From assembly GCF_025154075.1 (NCBI RefSeq), contig NZ_JAOAMU010000009.1:124001-188000 (forward strand): DNA of 64,000 nucleotides, given 5' to 3'. This stretch comes from Chryseobacterium herbae (GTDB lineage: Bacteria > Bacteroidota > Bacteroidia > Flavobacteriales > Weeksellaceae). Below, piece by piece: positions 24,741 through 33,711 of this stretch. A program made the position numbers and the translations under genes. The number at the start of each line of letters is the position of its first letter. Position 1 is the first letter of the stretch. The notes below the pieces were generated by a model. That model had not been told where the DNA came from. It did no database searches and saw nothing but the letters and a program-made list of their open reading frames with translations.

Positions 24741-27356
24741 TTACAAACTTTTCAGCTTCTCTTCTAAAATAGCAATTTTATCCTGAGCATCTTTCTGTTT
24801 CTGACGCTCTACTTCTACAACTTCAGGCTTGGCGTTGGCTACAAATTTTTCATTGGAAAGCTTTTTGTCCACAGAGATCAGGAATCCTTTTAAATAAGCG
24901 ACTTCTTCTTCTGTCTTCTTTTTCTCTTCTCCTAAATCTAAATTTTCGCTTAAAGGAATAGAAACCTCAGTTGCACCTACCAGAAATGTAAAACTTGGCT
25001 TGTCTGTTTTTTCTCCGAAGTGAATTGCAGTCACGTTAGCCAGTTTTCTAACCACTGCTTCATTTTCAAACTTTGAAGCACTTGTATAAACCTCAACTGC
25101 TTCTCTAGGAGAAATTCCTTTGGTCTGACGGTAGTTTCTGATTCCGGAAATGATTTCTTCAGCCGTTTCGAAGTTTTTAATGATTTCCTCATTAAATGCT
25201 CCGACTTTCTTCTGCTGAGCGACAATTAATGCTTCTTCAATGCTTCTCTCAGAGATCAATTGCCAGATTTCTTCAGACTGGAACGGCATGAACGGATGCA
25301 GGAGTTTCATCAATTCTTCAAAGAAATATATTGTCTTGTTATAAACTTCTTTAGAAATTCCTTCACCATAATTCGGCTTAATTGCTTCCAGATATAAACC
25401 ACAAAAATCGTCTTTAACTAATTTTTGAAGTAAATGTAAAGCATCAGAAATTCTGAATTTTTCAAACTGCTGCTCAATCTCACCGATTGTTTTATTTAAT
25501 TTATGCTCAAACCACTCGATTGCATTTTTATCTGAATCATTCAATGGTTTATCTTCTTTGTTCCAACCCTGAGTTAAACGGAATGCACTCCAGATTTTCG
25601 TCATAAAGTTTCTTCCCTGAAGCATCAGATCTTCATCAAAAAGAAGGTCATTTCCTGCTGCAGAACTCAATAAGATTCCTACACGAACTCCGTCTGCACC
25701 ATATTTATCCATCAATTCAAGCGGATCCGGAGAGTTTCCTAAAGATTTTGACATCTTTCTTCTCTGCTTGTCTCTTACAATACCTGTAAAATACACATTT
25801 TTGAACGGAACTTCTTTTCTGTATTCCAATCCGGCCATGACCATTCTGGCTACCCAGAAGAAAATAATATCGGGACCTGTTACCAGATCAGATGTTGGAT
25901 AATAATAGTTAATATCTTTATTTTCAGGATCAAGCAGACCATCAAATACAGACATTGGCCATAACCATGCTGAGAACCAGGTATCAAGAGCATCTTCGTC
26001 TTGTTTCAAGTTGTCAGTTGTCAGTTGCTCATTGCCGGTTTTTTGCTTCGCCAATACTAAAGCGTCTTCGATGTTTTCTGCAACTACAAAATCATTTTCT
26101 CCATCTCCATAGTAGAATGCCGGAATCTGCTGTCCCCACCAAAGCTGACGGGAAATATTCCAGTCACGGATGTTTTCCATCCAGTGCTTATAGGTATTTT
26201 TGAATTTCTCAGGGTAAAATTTAACCTCATCATTCATAACAACCTCCAATGCAGGCTTAGCCATTTCAGACATTTTCAGGAACCACTGAACTGAAACTTT
26301 AGGCTCAATAACAGCCCCTGTTCTTTCTGAAGTTCCTACTTTATTTACATAATCTTCTGCTTTCAGTAAAAGATCTTTTTCCTGTAATTCTTTTGCGATC
26401 TGCTTTCTTACCTCAAATCTGTTCTGACCTGCATAATGCAGACCATGCTCATTAAGGTTTCCGTCATCATCCAAAGCATCGATCATTTTCAACTGATGCT
26501 TCTGTCCGATCTCGTAGTCATTAGTATCATGAGCAGGCGTAATTTTCAACGCTCCGGTTCCGAATTCAATGTCTACATATTCGTCTTCAATGATAGGAAT
26601 TACTCTGTTAACGATCGGTACGATAACATTTTTACCTTTCAGATGAGCATATCTTTCGTCGTTAGGGTTGATACATACGGCAGTATCCCCAAAAATAGTC
26701 TCGGGACGTGTAGTAGCGACAGAAAGAAATTCTTCTGTCCCTTCTATTTTATATTTAAGGAAATATAATTTTCCGTTTTGTTCTTTAAATATGACCTCTT
26801 CATCAGAGATATTGGTCTTTGCTTCAGGGTCCCAGTTAACCATTCTGTAGCCTCTGTAGATGAGTCCTTTATTATATAGGTCTACGAAACTCTTGATTAC
26901 CTGCTGAGACAATTTTTCTTCCAGAGTGAAACGGGTTCTGTCCCAGTCGCATGAACATCCCAGTTTTTTCAGCTGCTCAAGGATAGTTCCTCCATATTTG
27001 TCGGTCCATTCCCATGCATGTTTTAAGAATTCTTCACGGGTAATATCTGATTTATTGACCCCTTCAGACTTCAGTTTAGCAACAACTTTGGCTTCAGTGG
27101 CAATTGAAGCATGATCTGTGCCCGGAATCCAGCAGGCATTAAAGCCCTGCATCCTTGCACGGCGGACGAGAACATCTTGAATGGTATTGTTCAGCATATG
27201 TCCCATGTGTAATATCCCCGTTACGTTTGGCGGAGGAATTACCACGGTATATGGTGGTTTCTCATTAGGCTCCGAATGGAAAAATTTGTTCTCCATCCAG
27301 AAGTTGTACCATTTCTGTTCAGTTTCCTGTGGATTGTACTTTTCTGAAATCTGCAT
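24741..27356 (-). CDS. valS: Valine--tRNA ligase
   Basis: Class I synthetase of 871 residues charging tRNA-Val. The HIGH-equivalent is H50-M-G-H53 in PPPNVTGILHMGHML, and the KMSKS loop reads RRKMSKSLGNSPDPLELMDK. The CP1 editing insertion (SVATTRPETIFGDTAVCINP), the anticodon-binding domain and a C-terminal coiled coil rich in Lys and Glu (about the last 65 residues) are all present, matching bacterial ValRS. A TATTTTTG promoter element is at 27386-27393, divergent from the DUF1573 gene. Confidence 0.97.
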   Translation of the reverse strand: MQISEKYNPQETEQKWYNFWMENKFFHSEPNEKPPYTVVIPPPNVTGILHMGHMLNNTIQDVLVRRARMQGFNACWIPGTDHASIATEAKVVAKLKSEGVNKSDITREEFLKHAWEWTDKYGGTILEQLKKLGCSCDWDRTRFTLEEKLSQQVIKSFVDLYNKGLIYRGYRMVNWDPEAKTNISDEEVIFKEQNGKLYFLKYKIEGTEEFLSVATTRPETIFGDTAVCINPNDERYAHLKGKNVIVPIVNRVIPIIEDEYVDIEFGTGALKITPAHDTNDYEIGQKHQLKMIDALDDDGNLNEHGLHYAGQNRFEVRKQIAKELQEKDLLLKAEDYVNKVGTSERTGAVIEPKVSVQWFLKMSEMAKPALEVVMNDEVKFYPEKFKNTYKHWMENIRDWNISRQLWWGQQIPAFYYGDGENDFVVAENIEDALVLAKQKTGNEQLTTDNLKQDEDALDTWFSAWLWPMSVFDGLLDPENKDINYYYPTSDLVTGPDIIFFWVARMVMAGLEYRKEVPFKNVYFTGIVRDKQRRKMSKSLGNSPDPLELMDKYGADGVRVGILLSSAAGNDLLFDEDLMLQGRNFMTKIWSAFRLTQGWNKEDKPLNDSDKNAIEWFEHKLNKTIGEIEQQFEKFRISDALHLLQKLVKDDFCGLYLEAIKPNYGEGISKEVYNKTIYFFEELMKLLHPFMPFQSEEIWQLISERSIEEALIVAQQKKVGAFNEEIIKNFETAEEIISGIRNYRQTKGISPREAVEVYTSASKFENEAVVRKLANVTAIHFGEKTDKPSFTFLVGATEVSIPLSENLDLGEEKKKTEEEVAYLKGFLISVDKKLSNEKFVANAKPEVVEVERQKQKDAQDKIAILEEKLKSL

Positions 27357-27385
27357 AAAATTCTATTTCTTTTGCTTACAATTTG

Positions 27386-27393
27386 CAAAAATA
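27386..27393 (-). promoter_or_regulatory. -7 element (TATTTTTG) of valS
   Basis: Matches TAnnTTTG on the minus strand, 30 bp before the valS ATG at 27356. Confidence 0.5.
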
Positions 27394-27435
27394 GTCTAAA
27401 GAAAAAAAATTTTAAGTATGAATTAAAATAATTTT

Positions 27436-27443
27436 TAACTTTG
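27436..27443 (+). promoter_or_regulatory. -7 element (TAACTTTG) of the DUF1573 gene
   Basis: Matches TAnnTTTG 42 bp before the ATG at 27486. Because it overlaps an in-frame ATG at 27441, that earlier codon cannot be the start. Confidence 0.6.
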
Positions 27444-27485
27444 TTTCTCAAAATTTATCTAACAAACATATTAACATTCAAGAAT

Positions 27486-27950
27486 ATGAAAAAATTAATT
27501 GCAGGAATTGCATTATTTGGGACATTTGCATTAGCTTCTGCACAGACTATTACATTTGATAAAACTACTTTTGACTACGGTACTATCAAACCAAGTGCGG
27601 ACGGTACAAGATTCTTTACAGTAACGAACACAGGTGACAAGCCTTTGATCCTTTCCAACGTAAAGCCTTCTTGCGGATGTACAACTCCGGAATTCAGCCA
27701 GGATCCGATCATGCCAGGGAAATCTGCTAAGATCAAAGTGGGATATAACACGACTCTTAACGGACCTTTCAACAAAATGATCGAGGTTTTCTCTAACGAC
27801 CCTGCTAACAGCAGAAGTGTAATCTACATCAAAGGTAACGTAGATGCTACCGCTCCTGAACCGAAGCCATTGACAGCTGAAGAACAGAAAGCAGCCGCTA
27901 AAGCTGAAAAGAAAGCAGCTAAACTTGCTAAAAAAGCAGCAGCAAAGTAA
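27486..27950 (+). CDS. Exported DUF1573 protein with Lys/Ala tail
   Basis: A 154-residue exported protein. A signal peptide (MKKLIAGIALFGTFALASAQ) is followed by one DUF1573 Ig-like domain with its hallmark SNVKPSCGCTTPEF (two Cys around Gly) and FSNDPANSRSVIYIKGNV. The last 30 residues are an Ala/Lys-rich charged helix (AAAKAEKKAAKLAKKAAAK). The family is common in Bacteroidota envelopes; function unknown. The start at 27486 is fixed by the signal peptide and the promoter at 27436. Confidence 0.85.
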   Translation: MKKLIAGIALFGTFALASAQTITFDKTTFDYGTIKPSADGTRFFTVTNTGDKPLILSNVKPSCGCTTPEFSQDPIMPGKSAKIKVGYNTTLNGPFNKMIEVFSNDPANSRSVIYIKGNVDATAPEPKPLTAEEQKAAAKAEKKAAKLAKKAAAK

Positions 27951-27971
27951 ATCTCTACTAAAAAATAAAGG

Positions 27972-27994
27972 AACCGTCTCCATTGGAGGCGGTT
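27972..27994 (+). terminator. Intrinsic terminator of the DUF1573 gene
   Basis: Arms aaccgtctcc and ggaggcggtt (one wobble) with a 3-nt loop and a following T tract. Confidence 0.85.
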
Positions 27995-28157
27995 TTTTTA
28001 TTACATTTAAATAAGATATTAGAAACTAGAGGTTAGAAGTTAGATGTCAGACATCAGACGTCAGATTTAGAAGCTTGAAATTAGATGTTAATTAGAAGCT
28101 CCCCCTTAATTTTTAAATCTTTAAATTTTTCAATCATTAAATATTAAATAAAAAAAT

Positions 28158-29027
28158 ATGGACACCAATTTCTCAGATGATTTCCTGGTAAAAGGAAAAT
28201 TTTCAATAAAAAAAAGCTCAACAGAATATAAAGGAAAGCTGACCAAAGAAGAAGGCGGACAGCTTTTAATCAAGGAAAAAGAAAAACTCCGTGAGCTGCA
28301 GGAGAAGCTATATGCAGATGGGAGTAAATCTCTGCTTGTCATCCTTCAGGCTATGGATGCTGCGGGAAAAGACAGTCTGATAGAGCACGTTTTCGGGGGA
28401 GTAAATCCGCAGGGTTGTAATGTGACCAGCTTTAAAACACCCAGTTCAAAAGAATATTCCCATGACTTTTTGTGGCGACATTATCTGGCGCTTCCACAGA
28501 AAGGAATGATCGGTATCTTCAACAGATCCCATTATGAAAGTGTTCTGGTATGCAAAGTTCATCCTGAATACAATCTTAGTGAGAAAACCTGGTCTTCTGT
28601 AAAGGATTTCGATGGTAAATTCTGGGAAAACAGGTATGAAAGTATCCGAAATTTTGAACAGCACCTTGCCCACAACGGAACCACTATTGTAAAAATATTT
28701 CTGAATGTTTCCAAAGACGAGCAGAAGAAAAGATTATTGGACAGAATCAACGAACAGGAGAAGAACTGGAAGTTTTCTGCAGCTGATCTTCCAGAGAGAG
28801 CTCTTTTCCCACAATATATGGAGGCTTATGAAACGGTTATTAACGAAACTTCAAAAGATCACGCTCCATGGTATGTGCTTCCGGCAGATAATAAATGGTT
28901 CGCAAGAGTAGCCGCGATCCAGATCATTATCGACACTTTGGAAAAGATGGATCTTAAGTACCCTCAGGTGGGTGAAAAGGAAAAAAACGAGCTTCTGGAA
29001 GCCAAAAAAACACTCGAGAGTGAATAA
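28158..29027 (+). CDS. Polyphosphate kinase 2 family (PPK2) phosphotransferase
   Basis: A 289-residue P-loop kinase. Walker A is QAMDAAGKDS, the lid and substrate region reads GVNPQGCNVTSFKTPSSKEY, and Walker B is GIFNRSHYESVLV. PPK2 enzymes transfer phosphate between polyphosphate and nucleotides. The single-domain size fits class I or III; which nucleotide is used cannot be read from the sequence. It is followed at 29181 by the A/B/C exported-protein array, with about 150 bp between. Confidence 0.88.
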   Translation: MDTNFSDDFLVKGKFSIKKSSTEYKGKLTKEEGGQLLIKEKEKLRELQEKLYADGSKSLLVILQAMDAAGKDSLIEHVFGGVNPQGCNVTSFKTPSSKEYSHDFLWRHYLALPQKGMIGIFNRSHYESVLVCKVHPEYNLSEKTWSSVKDFDGKFWENRYESIRNFEQHLAHNGTTIVKIFLNVSKDEQKKRLLDRINEQEKNWKFSAADLPERALFPQYMEAYETVINETSKDHAPWYVLPADNKWFARVAAIQIIIDTLEKMDLKYPQVGEKEKNELLEAKKTLESE

Positions 29028-29180
29028 AACAGAAGCGTAAAATATTACATCATAGCTAAGTAGGTATAAATAAATTTAACCAAGAAGACACCGAAAAGTG
29101 AATAATTTATTGTTCATGTGGTTTTTTTTTATACATTTATCAAAAATTAATTTTTTACCCCAAATTATTAAACTTTAGCT

Positions 29181-29558
29181 ATGAAAAAACTTTTATTATT
29201 ACCGGCAATCGCTGTAATATGCCTTATCTCCTGTACCAGTGAAGGAACTACTCTCAATACTGCACAGAGCATGAAGACTCCACAAATGGAGAATTTCGAT
29301 AAAGCTTTCAAAAGTCTTAATGACCCACAGAACAGACCTACCGAAGAGGAAAAAAACAGAAATACCTCTGAACTGAGCGACCGAAGAAAGGCTCTTCTTG
29401 TTCCTGCATCCAAGGAACTGATCCTTTCTTCCGGCGTTACAGAAGCTGAACTCACCAGAAAAACAGGTGGCGACATAAGCCAGATTATTGTTTGGGCTAC
29501 CAACATCTACATGCAGAAAAGTGACGAGATCCGTAAGAACCTAAAATCTGAGAAATAA
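29181..29558 (+). CDS. Family A lipoprotein, copy 1
   Basis: A 125-residue predicted lipoprotein, lipobox ICLISC with Cys at 18. The mature protein is highly charged and helical: MKTPQMENFDKAFKSLNDPQ, RPTEEEKNRNTSELSDRRKA, LLVPASKELILSSGVTEAEL, then QIIVWATNIYMQKSDEIRKN. This copy is the most diverged of the five (for example ENFDKAF and SLNDP where others have EKFDKAF and SLGDP). It is separated from B1 by 3 bp. No relation to a known domain was recognised. Confidence 0.75.
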   Translation: MKKLLLLPAIAVICLISCTSEGTTLNTAQSMKTPQMENFDKAFKSLNDPQNRPTEEEKNRNTSELSDRRKALLVPASKELILSSGVTEAELTRKTGGDISQIIVWATNIYMQKSDEIRKNLKSEK

Positions 29559-29561
29559 ATC

Positions 29562-30107
29562 ATGAAAAAGTTTTTACTGTTACTCGGTATATGTTCCGTT
29601 TCTTCGGCATATGCTCAGGGAGGAATGCTGATCATTCAGAATTTCACTACCAATTATGATTTCCATGGAAATCTTTATGCCAATAACAATGCAGGAGGAG
29701 GATGCTATCCAATTGTCACCTCCAAGACTCCTGATCCTATTGTAGTCCCGGCAGGCGCTACTGCAAAATATGAAAATTACAGGGACCAATACTCTTCCTC
29801 CGGTTTTCCGGTTTCTACCTGGAATGTTTATTTGGGAGCAGGATCTCCTGTCTCGCCAAGACCATGGAACCATCCCAGTCTGATGCCTGGCGGTGTGATT
29901 TCCAATAACACCAAATGGTCAATGTCCAAATTCCAGATGTATCATGCGGGAACTTCTGTCCCTGAGACTTACTTTAATGGAGATATAGGAGGAAATACAC
30001 TTCCCTGCAATACTGCTCCTGATGTGATTAACACAGCCTGGGGAAATGCCAAGTGGTTCACCATCACTGCCGGCACAGACGTTTATACTTATCTAGTCAT
30101 ACAATAA
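29562..30107 (+). CDS. Family B secreted protein, copy 1
   Basis: A 181-residue exported protein; the signal peptide ends SSAYAQ. The mature part reads as a beta-rich domain of about 160 residues. Family marks: IIQNFTTNYDFHGNL, GGGCYPIV (C48), YENYRDQYSS, WNHPSLMPGGVISNNTKW, FQMYHAGTS, a second Cys in TLPCNTA, and the end WFTITAGTDVYTYLVIQ. The two Cys probably form a disulfide. Function unknown. It follows A1 by 3 bp and precedes C1 by 20 bp. Confidence 0.72.
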   Translation: MKKFLLLLGICSVSSAYAQGGMLIIQNFTTNYDFHGNLYANNNAGGGCYPIVTSKTPDPIVVPAGATAKYENYRDQYSSSGFPVSTWNVYLGAGSPVSPRPWNHPSLMPGGVISNNTKWSMSKFQMYHAGTSVPETYFNGDIGGNTLPCNTAPDVINTAWGNAKWFTITAGTDVYTYLVIQ

Positions 30108-30127
30108 ACCACTTACCTTATATTACT

Positions 30128-30658
30128 ATGAAAAAGATACCATTACTTTTATCCGCTCTGGCAGGCGTTCTTGCTTTTGCCCAAACTTCTCCTCTCGTTA
30201 TTCAGAACTACAGTGCTTATAATGCAGAGGGCAGACTTCGTACCAGTCCAATAAGTGCACCGGGTCCTTATATGTACGCAGCACCCAATATTCCTTACGG
30301 ATCTTATACGATACCTGCAGGAGGATTTACACAGTATAATACATTCAGTACATCAGGGACAGCTGCTTATCCGATCACATCATGGTACGTTACAGACCCT
30401 ACTAATCCGGCGAACAACGGAACATATGCCTATACTCATCCTTTTATTGCCAGTGTAATGAATCCTTCCAATGTATGGGCAGGATTTCATTTCGTGCTTA
30501 AAGATCCGGTAACCCAAAACGGAGTTGATACTTACCAGATGGGAGATCCCGCTGTTGACCCTTGGTTTGTGAATACCGCAACCGGAAGTGTTTCAAGTGC
30601 TGACTGGTTTACCATAACCACGCCTAGCGGCCCGACCACTTATCTGCAGATCTTTTAA
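30128..30658 (+). CDS. Family C secreted protein, copy 1
   Basis: A 176-residue exported protein starting MKKIPLLLSALAGVLAFAQ (start 30128; the upstream frame is the tail of B1 read out of phase). Family marks: LVIQNYSAYNAEGRL, PYGSYTIPAGGFTQY, a YxHPFIASVM segment, WAGFHFVLKD and the end DWFTITTPSGPTTYLQIF. There are no Cys in the mature part. It shares both ends with family B and so is probably the same fold. It closes the first sub-operon before a hairpin at 30665. Confidence 0.7.
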   Translation: MKKIPLLLSALAGVLAFAQTSPLVIQNYSAYNAEGRLRTSPISAPGPYMYAAPNIPYGSYTIPAGGFTQYNTFSTSGTAAYPITSWYVTDPTNPANNGTYAYTHPFIASVMNPSNVWAGFHFVLKDPVTQNGVDTYQMGDPAVDPWFVNTATGSVSSADWFTITTPSGPTTYLQIF

Positions 30659-30664
30659 ATAACC

Positions 30665-30685
30665 GGCAGCTGTTCTGCAGCTGCC
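30665..30685 (+). terminator. Hairpin after the first A-B-C unit
   Basis: Arms ggcagctg and cagctgcc around a 5-nt loop, followed by tatttatt. It lies 7 bp past the C1 stop and probably ends the first transcript of the array. Confidence 0.55.
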
Positions 30686-30794
30686 TATTTATTAAAAAAC
30701 CATGGACACGGAAAGCAGCCGTTTTTGCTTTCTGCGGGATTTTCTATGCCAAAATTCGATATCATTTTAATATTTATTCTAATACAATTTAATT

Positions 30795-31172
30795 ATGAAA
30801 AAACTTTTTTTATCGGCTGTAGTAGCCGTTTTAACATTAGGATCGTGCAGCAATGAAAGCGCTGCCGTAAACACTGTGGAAACTATGAAAACGCCACAGA
30901 TGGAAAAATTTGACAAAGCTTTTAAAAGTCTGGGTGATCCTCAGAACAGACCTACGGAAGAGGAGAAAAAAAGAAACACTTCGGAACTGAGCGACAGAAG
31001 AAAAGCACTTCTTGTTCCGGCATCCAAAGAGCTTATCCTGTCAACAGGAGTGAAAGAAGTCGAAATCACAAGAAAAACCGGCGGTGATATGAGCCAGATT
31101 ATTGTCTGGGCTACTCAAATTTATATGCAGAAAAGTGACGATATCCGTAAAAACCTAAAATCTGATAAGTAA
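30795..31172 (+). CDS. Family A lipoprotein, copy 2
   Basis: A 125-residue lipoprotein, lipobox TLGSC (Cys 18). The core matches the other copies apart from GVKEVEITRKTGGD, where the rest have a TEAELTRK form, and QKSDDIRKNLK near the end. It starts about 110 bp after the hairpin closing the first unit, so it probably has its own promoter. B2 begins 2 bp after its stop. Confidence 0.75.
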   Translation: MKKLFLSAVVAVLTLGSCSNESAAVNTVETMKTPQMEKFDKAFKSLGDPQNRPTEEEKKRNTSELSDRRKALLVPASKELILSTGVKEVEITRKTGGDMSQIIVWATQIYMQKSDDIRKNLKSDK

Positions 31173-31174
31173 TT

Positions 31175-31678
31175 ATGAAAAAGCTTTTAACCATTATGGG
31201 ATTACTGTCTGTATCTGTGGCCTATGCTCAGGGAGGACCGATTATCATTAATAATTATACGGCTGCTGATTTCCACACAAGACTTACTGCGGCCAATCTT
31301 ACTACGCCGGGATGTTATTTTTATGTCACCCTGGATAATACTGAACTGGTCATTCCGAGTGGAAGTTCTGTAAGTTATAGCGGGTTCAATATTCCGGGTA
31401 CGATCTGGAAGGTATCTACATCCCCTTCACCTGCTACTCCAAGACCGGGAAGCCATCCTAGCCTTACCTTAGGCGGAGTGATCTCCAGCAATACCAAATG
31501 GGTGATGTCACAATTCCAGTTTCACCAGTCAGGAACGGCTTTATCATCAGGGGGTGTAGGTGACACATCCTATACCTGCAATCCGGTTCCGAGCTCTATG
31601 TTTACTACAGAGGGATCTGTAGAATGGTTTACTATAACGAGTGGCGGAACGGTGTATACTTATGTTCAGGCGCTTTAA
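31175..31678 (+). CDS. Family B secreted protein, copy 2 (short)
   Basis: A 167-residue exported protein; signal peptide ends VAYAQ. It is the shortest and most diverged B: IIINNYTAADFHTRLTAANL lacks the usual YDxxG, the first Cys is in TPGCYFYV, and the YRDQY segment is gone. The block SHPSLTLGGVISSNTKW, a second Cys (SYTCNPV) and the end WFTITSGGTVYTYVQAL remain. It is followed by a decayed A remnant (31691) and then C2. Confidence 0.7.
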   Translation: MKKLLTIMGLLSVSVAYAQGGPIIINNYTAADFHTRLTAANLTTPGCYFYVTLDNTELVIPSGSSVSYSGFNIPGTIWKVSTSPSPATPRPGSHPSLTLGGVISSNTKWVMSQFQFHQSGTALSSGGVGDTSYTCNPVPSSMFTTEGSVEWFTITSGGTVYTYVQAL

Positions 31679-31690
31679 TATTTTTTTTAA

Positions 31691-31747
31691 ACCGGTGGCA
31701 ATATGAACCAGATCATTATCTGGGCCACTCAGATCTATAAACATTAA
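31691..31747 (+). pseudogene. Remnant of a family A gene (C-terminal part)
   Basis: Between B2 and C2 the plus strand reads TGGNMNQIIIWATQIYKH then stop, matching the family A segment TGGDMSQIIVWATQIY of intact copies. A stop codon immediately precedes it and nothing of the A N-terminus remains. It marks where an A gene once preceded C2, as A5 precedes C3 today. Confidence 0.85.
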
Positions 31748-31758
31748 CCTAATTACAT

Positions 31759-32304
31759 ATGAAAAAACTAAGCATTATTCTAGGTATTCTGATGGGAATA
31801 GGTATTTCTGCTCAGTCTTCCACACTGGTCATCAATAATTACAGCAGTTATGATGCTGCGGGAAGATTTATGACGGTTGGATCGGCAAGCTCCGGGCCAT
31901 CACAGCCTTATATGTATGCTCTTGCTAACACTCCCTACAGCATATATACCATTCCTGCAGGAGGCTTCACGAAGTATGATAAATTTGACAATACAGGTGG
32001 ACCGAATCCGATTCCGATTCCCGGATGGTATTATATTGATCCTTTAAACAGTGCCAATACGGGAAACTATGTCTACAATCATCCTATCATCTCAGCCGTG
32101 ACTGCCATCGACGAATGGATGGGATTTGCTTTCAACCTTACGGACAGCACGGGATATACTTATGATACTTTTGAGGTAGGAGATCCTGTACTTTCTGGAG
32201 GTTTTCTGAACGCAAGTCAAAACGGACCCAATACCGGTTCTTCCGCAGATTGGTTTACGATCTCAACATCCGGAGGGGTGGTTACTTATTTCCAGATCTA
32301 TTAA
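31759..32304 (+). CDS. Family C secreted protein, copy 2
   Basis: A 181-residue exported protein; signal peptide MKKLSIILGILMGIGISAQ. Marks: LVINNYSSYDAAGRFMTVGS, PYSIYTIPAGGFTKY, YNHPIISAVTAID, WMGFAFNLTD, end DWFTISTSGGVVTYFQIY. No Cys in the mature part. It lacks an intact A gene directly before it, but the A remnant at 31691 is only 12 bp upstream. Confidence 0.7.
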   Translation: MKKLSIILGILMGIGISAQSSTLVINNYSSYDAAGRFMTVGSASSGPSQPYMYALANTPYSIYTIPAGGFTKYDKFDNTGGPNPIPIPGWYYIDPLNSANTGNYVYNHPIISAVTAIDEWMGFAFNLTDSTGYTYDTFEVGDPVLSGGFLNASQNGPNTGSSADWFTISTSGGVVTYFQIY

Positions 32305-32369
32305 TTCACCGATTATAATATCAATAACCTTAATACCATAAAAACTGATCATTTAAAAAAAATCTAACT

Positions 32370-32741
32370 ATGAAAAAACAACTGTTATCCGCTGCCTTTG
32401 CCATTTTAACTTTGGTATCATGCAGCAATGAAAGCTCTGCCGTGAATACTGTGGAAAGTATGAAAACGCCACAGATGGAAAAATTTGACAAAGCGTTCAA
32501 AAGTCTCGGTGATCCTCAAAACAGACCTACGGAAGAGGAGAAAAAAAGAAATACTTCTGAACTGAGCGACAGGAGAAAAGCGCTTCTTGTTCCGGCCTCT
32601 AAAGAACTGATTCTTTCTACAGGCGTTACAGAAGCTGAGCTTACTAGAAAAACCGGTGACGATATGAGCCAGATCATTGTCTGGGCGACTCAGATCTACA
32701 TGCAAAAGAGCGATGAGATTAGAAAAAACATTAAATCCTAA
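32370..32741 (+). CDS. Family A lipoprotein, copy 3
   Basis: A 123-residue lipoprotein, lipobox TLVSC. From AVNTVES onward its protein differs from copy 4 at a single residue (Val/Ile in GVTEAEL), while many third codon positions differ, as in gcgttcaaaagtctc against gcttttaaaagcctt. That is the pattern expected of purifying selection on the protein. It precedes B3 by 11 bp. Confidence 0.77.
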   Translation: MKKQLLSAAFAILTLVSCSNESSAVNTVESMKTPQMEKFDKAFKSLGDPQNRPTEEEKKRNTSELSDRRKALLVPASKELILSTGVTEAELTRKTGDDMSQIIVWATQIYMQKSDEIRKNIKS

Positions 32742-32752
32742 AATTAAGCATC

Positions 32753-33316
32753 ATGAAAAAATTACTAACTGTATTAGGCTTAGCTGCTTTTTCTCTTGGA
32801 TATTCTCAGGGCGGAACGCTTATTGTGAACAATTATACTCCTTATGATTATTACGGAGCCCTCATTGCCAATAATTTTGCAGGAGGATGCTACCCTCAAG
32901 TAAGTCCCAAAACGCCTAACGGTATGATTACCGTTCCTGCCAATGCCAATATGAGTACCGGAACTGAGCTGAGGTTCGACAACTACAGAGACCAATACAC
33001 CTCATCGCTGTACCCGATATACGAATGGCATGTTAACGTTTCAGCGACCAACGGACAACCACGGTTGTGGAATCACCCTGCAGTAGGGCCTGCTTCTCCC
33101 GTTGGTCTCAATACAAGATGGGGGTCTACAAAATTTCAAATGTTTTTCGCAGGTACTATGAATAATGTTCCGGAATACCACGCCAATTTAAGTGTCGCAG
33201 GAAACCCATGTAATGGAGCTTCTGACTTTTTTACCACGCCATCCGGAGGTAACAGTGCGGAAATGTTTGTGATCTCAAGCGGGGGAATCAACTACACTTA
33301 TATCAATCTTTATTAA
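32753..33316 (+). CDS. Family B secreted protein, copy 3
   Basis: A 187-residue exported protein; the signal peptide MKKLLTVLGLAAFSLGYSQ is identical to that of copy 4. Marks: LIVNNYTPYDYYGALIANNF, AGGCYPQV, FDNYRDQYTSSLYP, LWNHPAVGP, FQMFFAGTM, second Cys in GNPCNGA, end MFVISSGGINYTYINLY. Identity to copy 4 is complete in the signal peptide and falls sharply in the mature domain, which suggests divergence after a recent duplication or a gene conversion of the 5' end. Confidence 0.72.
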   Translation: MKKLLTVLGLAAFSLGYSQGGTLIVNNYTPYDYYGALIANNFAGGCYPQVSPKTPNGMITVPANANMSTGTELRFDNYRDQYTSSLYPIYEWHVNVSATNGQPRLWNHPAVGPASPVGLNTRWGSTKFQMFFAGTMNNVPEYHANLSVAGNPCNGASDFFTTPSGGNSAEMFVISSGGINYTYINLY

Positions 33317-33328
33317 TCTGATTTACTT

Positions 33329-33700
33329 ATGAAAAAATATTTTTTATCGGCTGTTGTAGCCGTTTTAACCTTAGCATCGTGCAGCAATGAAGGAACTGCC
33401 GTGAATACTGTGGAAAGTATGAAAACACCACAGATGGAAAAATTTGATAAAGCTTTTAAAAGCCTTGGCGATCCTCAGAACAGACCTACTGAAGAGGAGA
33501 AGAAAAGAAACACTTCGGAACTGAGTGACAGAAGGAAAGCTCTTCTTGTTCCGGCCTCCAAAGAACTAATCCTTTCCACCGGTATTACAGAAGCTGAACT
33601 TACCCGAAAAACAGGGGACGATATGAGCCAGATCATTGTCTGGGCTACCCAGATCTATATGCAGAAGAGCGATGAAATCAGAAAAAACATTAAATCTTAA
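33329..33700 (+). CDS. Family A lipoprotein, copy 4
   Basis: A 123-residue lipoprotein, lipobox TLASC, core nearly identical to copy 3. It begins only 12 bp after the B3 stop, so it is inside a longer transcript (A3 B3 A4 B4 B5 B6 at least). It precedes B4 by 11 bp, the same spacing as A3 to B3. Confidence 0.77.
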   Translation: MKKYFLSAVVAVLTLASCSNEGTAVNTVESMKTPQMEKFDKAFKSLGDPQNRPTEEEKKRNTSELSDRRKALLVPASKELILSTGITEAELTRKTGDDMSQIIVWATQIYMQKSDEIRKNIKS

Positions 33701-33711
33701 AATTAATCATC

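Noticed and set aside
27441..27485. Upstream ATG at 27441 as the start of the DUF1573 gene
   Set aside because: It overlaps the TAACTTTG promoter element, and the signal peptide starts cleanly at 27486.
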